Of a stretch of 64,000 nucleotides of DNA, positions 59,240-64,000 are shown one piece after another (the first letter of the stretch is position 1; the number at the start of each line of letters is the position of its first letter). The stretch comes from Prochilodus magdalenae (Eukaryota; Chordata; Actinopteri; Characiformes; Prochilodontidae): contig JAMWET010003388.1 of assembly GCA_024036415.1 (NCBI GenBank), positions 61,001 through 125,000 of the forward strand, given 5' to 3'. A program made the translations under genes and the position numbers. Below the pieces are notes generated by a model that was not told the origin of the DNA, ran no database searches, and saw only the letters and a list, made by a program, of their open reading frames with translations.

Positions 59240-60101
59240 GTAAGGAACTGCCTGGCAGGACAACATATCAGCCCTGGCATTAACATCTAACCTGAACACG
59301 TAGAGAAAGAGGCTGTATGGATTTGGTTTACATGGCTTCCTCATATGTCTTAAATGGGTCGACCGTGTTGGGTCTTTAAGCCCCACCTCCCAGTAAGCCC
59401 AGGATGCTCTGATTGGTCAACTTGCCTACTCAGTTCTGACTTAATTGTCAACCCCGGAGCAATTCCAGGCCTCCAGCGGTTAGTGTGCGCTTTGTGAGGG
59501 TGTGCCAAGCTTGTTGGTAGCCTAGCAATAAGAACTGTGTTACGAGATGATGTCACCTTGTAACAGGAAAAGGGCTGGAACTCCAGCGGGGAGTTTCAGG
59601 CAGCTGAGAAATGTGGTTTCTGTTGGAGAGGCTTTCTCCCTCTTGTGTGGGCTTCGCAAATCTACATGCACAAAAAGCTACAACACACTAAAGGAGAGGG
59701 GGAGCCATGGGGAAGAATACTAGATCCCCCTTGAAGTTCGAACCTACAGTGGCCAAACTGGCTGATTAGCTTCATTCCCATCTATCTGTTAATCATGGCT
59801 CTCAGCTGACTACTGAAACAACTCAAGCTTCAATAAACAAACCTTACTCACTGCTGCCCTCTAGTGTTACAGCACCAGTCCACTGGCATGACTTATGTTG
59901 TTCTAGTGAGACCTGTGACGTGACTGCTTGAATACATACATTTGCCAGTCCAGTGAAGGGAAATGCACCCAATTCACTCATGTAACATAAACATAGGATT
60001 ATGGAAGCTAATAACTGGGAAGCAATATTATGATCAGCCTACACATTTGTGATCAACTCAAATACACTGTGATCAAGTCTAACCTAATTATGGCAGAGAT
60101 A
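59240..60101. other. dgka intron, no feature recognised
   Basis: No exon or repeat recognised with confidence; a TA flank at 60100-60101 belongs to the Tc1 copy that follows. Confidence 0.35.
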
Positions 60102-60634
60102 CAGGGGTTGGACAATGAAACTGAAACACCTGTTATTTTAGTGTGGGAGGTCTCATGGCTAAATTGGACCAGCCTGGTGGCCAATCTTCATTAACTGCAC
60201 ATTGCACCAGTAAGAGCAGAGTGTGAAGGTTCAGTTAGCAGGTAAGAGCACAGTTCTGCTCAAAATACTGCAATGAACACAGCATTATGGGTGACATACC
60301 AGAGTTCAAAAGAGGACACACTGTTGGTGCACGTCTTGCTGGCGCATCTGTGACCAAGACAGCAAGTCTTTGTGATGTATCAAGAGCCACGGTATCCAGG
60401 GTAATGTCAGCATACCACCAAGAAGGACAAACCTCCACCAGCATCACGTAGTGACCTGGCCACTATCCTGCAAGAGGAATGGCTTAAAATCCCTCTGACC
60501 ACTGTGCAGGACGCAGTATATGTCATTCCCAAGACCAACTGACGCTGTATTGGCCGCAAAAGGAGGCCCTACACCATACTAATAAATGACTGTGGTCTAA
60601 AACCAGGTGTTTCAGTTTCATTGTCCAACCCCTG
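60102..60634 (+). mobile_element. Tc1/mariner-like deletion derivative, copy 3
   Basis: Opposite orientation to copies 1 and 2, with both terminal repeats intact (CAGGGGTTGGACAATGAAAC, ending CATTGTCCAACCCCTG) and TA on both sides. From 60289 the + strand reads MGDIPEFKRGHTVGARLAGA, continues through the helix-turn-helix (SRATVSRVMSAYH) and stops at TAG. The C-terminal transposase remnant follows; the DDE core is deleted. Confidence 0.94.
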
Positions 60635-60734
60635 TAATTGTCATATGGTCATATGTGTCCCTGACCACATGGTGGTTTGTGTGATCAGATCGTAATGGGG
60701 TCAGATGAGATGTATGTTAATGCCAGATGTGAAC

Positions 60735-60985
60735 AGGGCCTGTGGAGGCTGTGGAAACCCTAACCCTAGCCTTTCGACCGGAGGGTCGTTGGTTCGATTC
60801 CCTGAACTGACAGTAATGACTGAAGTTGCCTTGAGCAAGGCATCTAACCACCAACTGCTTACTGGGCGTTGTGAATAGGGCTGCCCACCGCACCGGGCAA
60901 GTGTGCTCACGCCCCCTAGTGTGTGTATGTGGGTGGTTCACTGCACAGATGGGTTAACTGCGGAGGTTGAATTCCTCAATTGCAT
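60735..60985 (+). mobile_element. tRNA-like SINE, GGTTCGATTCC type
   Basis: GACCGGAGGGTCGTTGGTTC contains the start of a perfect B box (GGTTCGATTCC, 60791-60801). CTGACAGTAATGACTGAAG, GGGCTGCCCACCGC and TTCACTGCACAGATGGGTTA follow, matching the elements at 30065 and 34995. The 5' head is shortened. Confidence 0.8.
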
Positions 60986-61107
60986 TATGCATTATGCACT
61001 ATGCATGTAAATACTGAACACTATTACTCTGTCAACTGCACAATGTGTAGCCTCTCAGCATGTGTTAATGGCTTCCCTTCATATTGAAATGTCCCCGCTG
61101 CTTCCAG

Positions 61108-61198
61108 AATGAAGAACAAGCTGTGGTACTTTGAGTTTGCCACCTCCGAGACAATTTCAGCGTCCTGCAAAAAGCTCAAGGAGTGCCTCACCATCGAG
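61108..61198 (+). CDS. dgka: dgka exon: accessory domain ([14 protein letters not shown])
   Basis: It encodes [20 protein letters not shown] then [21 protein letters not shown] is conserved in type I DGKs. Acceptor TTCCAG, donor GTGAGA, phase 0 at the 3' end. Confidence 0.97.
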
Positions 61199-61309
61199 GT
61201 GAGAGATCCGCGTTTGTAAATACTCTCAATAACTGCCCACCTTAAGACTCTCTACCTCCATTCCTACGCTCTGTTAGTGGTGTCATCTGCCTCTTTCTTT
61301 TCTATCCAG

Positions 61310-61487
61310 TGCTGCGGTGTACAGCTGGATCTCAGTAACCTCTCACTGGAGGGCATCGCTGTTCTCAACATACCCAGCATGCATGGCGGCTCTAACCTGT
61401 GGGGTGAAGCCAAAAAGAGTGACCGAGTGAACCAGGACATTCCCGAGGTCATAGTAGATCCTGAAGTCTTAAAAGTCAGTCCTCAAG
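61310..61487 (+). CDS. dgka: dgka exon: accessory domain ([20 protein letters not shown])
   Basis: Fifty-nine residues beginning [18 protein letters not shown] and including [14 protein letters not shown]; the second half ([17 protein letters not shown]) is the more variable alpha/beta/gamma segment. It ends in phase 1 at GTATGT. The preceding intron is only 111 bases. Confidence 0.97.
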
Positions 61488-61689
61488 GTATGTTTGTACT
61501 CGGCCTTACCATCACATCCACACAGAGTTCTCATGTTGTAGGTGCTGATGCCTGAATGAGCGATACTTCCGATTTCAGGGCCGGGTTTGTCCCCATTCGT
61601 TCTTCGTCTTTACGAATCGTAATCTGATAGAAAAAAAACGTGATTTTTACTTTTATGCATCAGTTGATCACATGAGCTGCCGTTTACAC

Positions 61690-62215
61690 TGTGGTAAAAG
61701 TCGATGATGAACGGACCGATAGAAATCACCCAAAATCACTTAAACAGACGTCTGGTTCCATTGACTTTTTTTCCATTGAGGTTTTTGGCCTCTCCTGTAA
61801 AGTTGCCATTTTGGAGATACCTGTTTTCCTTTGGACAGTGAGAATACAAAACCATGTTATATGGGACATATTTACTGGTCTGAACTTACTGTTTTAATGA
61901 CTTTTACAGACTTTAAAAGCTAATAAAAATAAGAATAAGAACAATATTTATAGAAACACTGTATATCGTCGCTGTCCAATGCAAACCATGTATCTCCAAT
62001 TTGGTTATTTTTTTGTTTTTTGCCATTATTTGATCACATGAGCTGTTGTTTACATTGGGTGGACATGTAATGGTGAATGAATCACCAGAAATACCCAAAA
62101 CATGCTTGGAAAAACGCCTGGTTCCATTGGCTTACATTCAAATTCAGTCAGGTTTTTGCCTGTCCTGTAAACTTGCCATTTTGGAAAGTTGCCAGTTTTT
62201 CTTGGACAGTGACGA
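61690..62215. repeat. Dispersed repeat family A, two diverged copies
   Basis: 61690-61830 (GGTTCCATTGACTT, CTCCTGTAAAGTTGCCATTT) and 61985-62215 (GGTTCCATTGGCTTACATTC, TCCTGTAAACTTGCCATTTT) are tandem relatives of the copies at 4509 and 6225. Confidence 0.65.
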
Positions 62216-62592
62216 TGTAATGTAATTAGAAATGCACAGATGAATTTAAAGGTCAATTCTAACTTTTGTACAGTCTATTTCTGTACAGATAATCATTGAC
62301 TTTTATTAAACATGAAGCTCGATGTGTGGGCTCAGTACACACAAGCACATTTCCAGCACTTTATTTTACCTATTGCTACGATATAAACATTATTAGCACT
62401 TTAATGGGCATTTAAAATTTAAATGACATAAAAAAGAGGTGCCGTCAAACTTAAGAGGCAACTGGCTGTGTATTTAAGTGAGTCATGCATATGCCATGAT
62501 ATTTTGGCATGGGTGTAGCAGCAGCTGCATTCAAATACAGGGTAAGGGGACTTCCTCGTCCCAGGTCAACACAGGTCACCTAAATCAAATTA

Positions 62593-62755
62593 AAGGGCCC
62601 ATATGATACTTTTGCTGTTTTTTCCATTTCCTTATATGTTATATGTTACAGCATCCGTGTGGTTTTATGTACTAAATATGGCCACACTTCATTTAGCATG
62701 ACTGTTATTATGTAAATGAGCCTAACCTCATAATAGCCTCTGGTATAAACAGTGT
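62593..62755. repeat. Dispersed repeat with AAAGGGCCCATA end, copy 2
   Basis: AAAGGGCCCATATGATACTT and TATGTAAATGAGCC; related to 44380-44545. It ends 60 bases before the last visible dgka exon. Confidence 0.55.
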
Positions 62756-62816
62756 TCCAGCTGAATATTTGTGGTCTGTGCATGGCTCGTTCATGTTCGA
62801 TCTTTCGTTGCTGTAG

Positions 62817-62934
62817 ATCTGAGTGATAAGCGTCTGGAGGTGGTGGGTCTGGAAGGAGCTATAGAGATGGGACAGATCTACACCGGCCTCAAGAGTGCTG
62901 TCCGACTGGCCAAGACCTCACAGATCACTATCAG
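62817..62934 (+). CDS. dgka: dgka exon: accessory domain ([19 protein letters not shown]), last in window
   Basis: It encodes [20 protein letters not shown] then [19 protein letters not shown], ending in phase 2 at AG/GTGAGT. The remaining family residues (roughly 40-50, with the PMQxDGEPW-type ending) are expected right of 64000. No later dgka exon was seen in 62935-64000. Confidence 0.97.
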
Positions 62935-63468
62935 GTGAGTCATGTGACTGTGGCAACCATGGCAGTCCCAGGACAGCAGATTATGTTATATTATATGACA
63001 CCAATGAAGATCAGTAAACAGGTATTATACTGGTATGATGGCGGTTTTCAACCTGTGGGCTGTGGCGCCCCCAGTTGTCCATTAACATCCCAGTAACGAC
63101 CATTCAACTTAACTCAGATGGAAGCATTGAACTCGGCCCAGCCTCAGCAACACCATCCCGAGTCCACGTTACCTGAGACAGAGACAAGGTCGAGTCCAAA
63201 TGCGGTCAAGGCAGAAACAAGACCACTAGTTTATGGTCTTTAGACCATGGCTGATCTGGAATACTACAACACTAGCGCCAGACATGTCCTGGGCGAGTAT
63301 TCGCTTAGTGGCCACAGTTTATACGCAACATTGTGAATGATTGGTTAAACAAAATCCCCAGGCTAGTTGTAGACATGGGGCTCTGAGGTCACCAGCATTT
63401 GGTTCTGATTTCCAGTAGTGTCACTCAGCATATGGAAGACAAACTGACCAACTCTGTGTGTGTATATA
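62935..63468. other. dgka intron, no feature recognised
   Basis: No further exon; sequence is unremarkable. Confidence 0.4.
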
Positions 63469-64000
63469 CAGCTCTGGAAATAAATCAGAGCCCACTCCAG
63501 CTTCTTCTTAAATCAGCATCTCCACATGTACAGCAGGTTCTTAGTGAGGACCAGAAGGTTGGGTTCTAGCTTCACAGGCAGGTACAGTGAGCGTCTGGTT
63601 CATAAGAACTCAAGCAGCAAACACACAGGACAACACAGCTACAGACTGGCAGAGGGCCAAACCCACTCTCTACTGACCGTGATGAGCGCCACCTCATTCC
63701 AATGTCCCTTAACCACCGTAAGGTGACTTTAAGTTTTATGTAAAGCACTTTGAATTGCCCATGTGTATGAAAGGTGCTATACAAATAAACTTGCCTTGCC
63801 TTGCCTTAAGTGACCTACAGAGAGACTGGCGAGCGGTGGCTGGGGTGAAACGCACAGCGAGCATGGTTCTAAAAACAGGCTTCTGGAGGTCATTAGTGAT
63901 TTTCTAAATACACAGATCTAATACAATATCTGATCTGGAGTTTGGGAGACATGGTTCCAGTAGTGTAGAGAATCAAACAGAACTGAGGAATTCTGGTCCA
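63469..64000 (+). mobile_element. Tc1-like element, CAGCTCTGGAAATAAAT ends, cut by window edge
   Basis: Inverted relative of 57637-58170 (CAGCTCTGGAAATAAATCAG start). A short insert at about 63733-63801 interrupts it and has the look of a LINE 3' end (TGTAAAGCACTTTGAATTGC, TACAAATAAACTTGCC, then CTTGC repeats). Confidence 0.85.

Overview
The window is vertebrate nuclear DNA, most likely from a ray-finned fish. It holds intron-interrupted genes with canonical GT-AG splice sites, very many microsatellites and minisatellites, tRNA-derived SINEs, and deletion derivatives of Tc1-like transposons of the kind common in teleosts. Some of the dispersed repeats resemble ones I associate with otophysan fishes, but I cannot fix the lineage. 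Nothing bacterial, organellar or viral was recognised.

The main gene runs left to right from 15157 to beyond the right edge. It is a type I (calcium-regulated) diacylglycerol kinase, best matched to the alpha paralogue (dgka). Twenty coding exons can be placed by reading frame, splice phase and family motifs, giving 1,921 coding bases (about 640 residues). In order they encode the start of the recoverin-homology (RVH) domain (15157, 18497), the end of that region and two EF-hands (25492 to 29500), two cysteine-rich C1 zinc fingers (38642 to 42704), a short linker (44187), the catalytic domain with its GGDGTVGW and LPLGTGND motifs (46723 to 57366) and the accessory lipid-kinase domain (59175 to 62934). 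At least one RVH exon between 18573 and 25492 was not found although the splice phases require it. The last exons lie past the right edge.

The best candidate for something new is a second, same-strand gene nested in the dgka intron between 49055 and 54299. It has two exons (49275-49719 and 50910-51322) and encodes a 285-residue protein with an N-terminal Myb/SANT-like DNA-binding domain and a C-terminal helical region. It resembles NAIF1/MSANTD-type proteins, a class related to accessory proteins of Harbinger transposons. A CpG-dense promoter-like segment precedes it and an ATTAAA signal follows it.

Layout: 1-15156 is upstream or 5'-intron DNA. It has dispersed repeats, two Tc1-derived elements, a 54-bp minisatellite (7.9-9.5 kb), a pentanucleotide satellite (11.9-13.0 kb) and a 1.6-kb polypyrimidine tract that ends at the first coding exon. 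From 15 to 25 kb there is a 31-32-bp minisatellite, a CT tract touching exon 2, and a TAGTACTTTT array. From 26 to 38 kb are nested SINEs and transposon fragments, a TAGCTAGC-rich array and a duplicated segment whose microsatellite is flipped. From 39 to 48 kb are C1 and linker exons among AT-rich DNA and 47-bp and 83-bp tandem arrays. From 48 to 54 kb are a tandem array abutting an exon, the nested gene, a SINE and a foldback element. From 55 to 64 kb are catalytic and accessory exons, TA-rich and trinucleotide arrays, and Tc1-like elements.

Biologically, dgka converts diacylglycerol to phosphatidic acid downstream of receptor signalling. The nested gene looks like a nuclear DNA-binding factor, and any functional link between the two is unknown. 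No CRISPR, operon or prokaryotic defence system is present.
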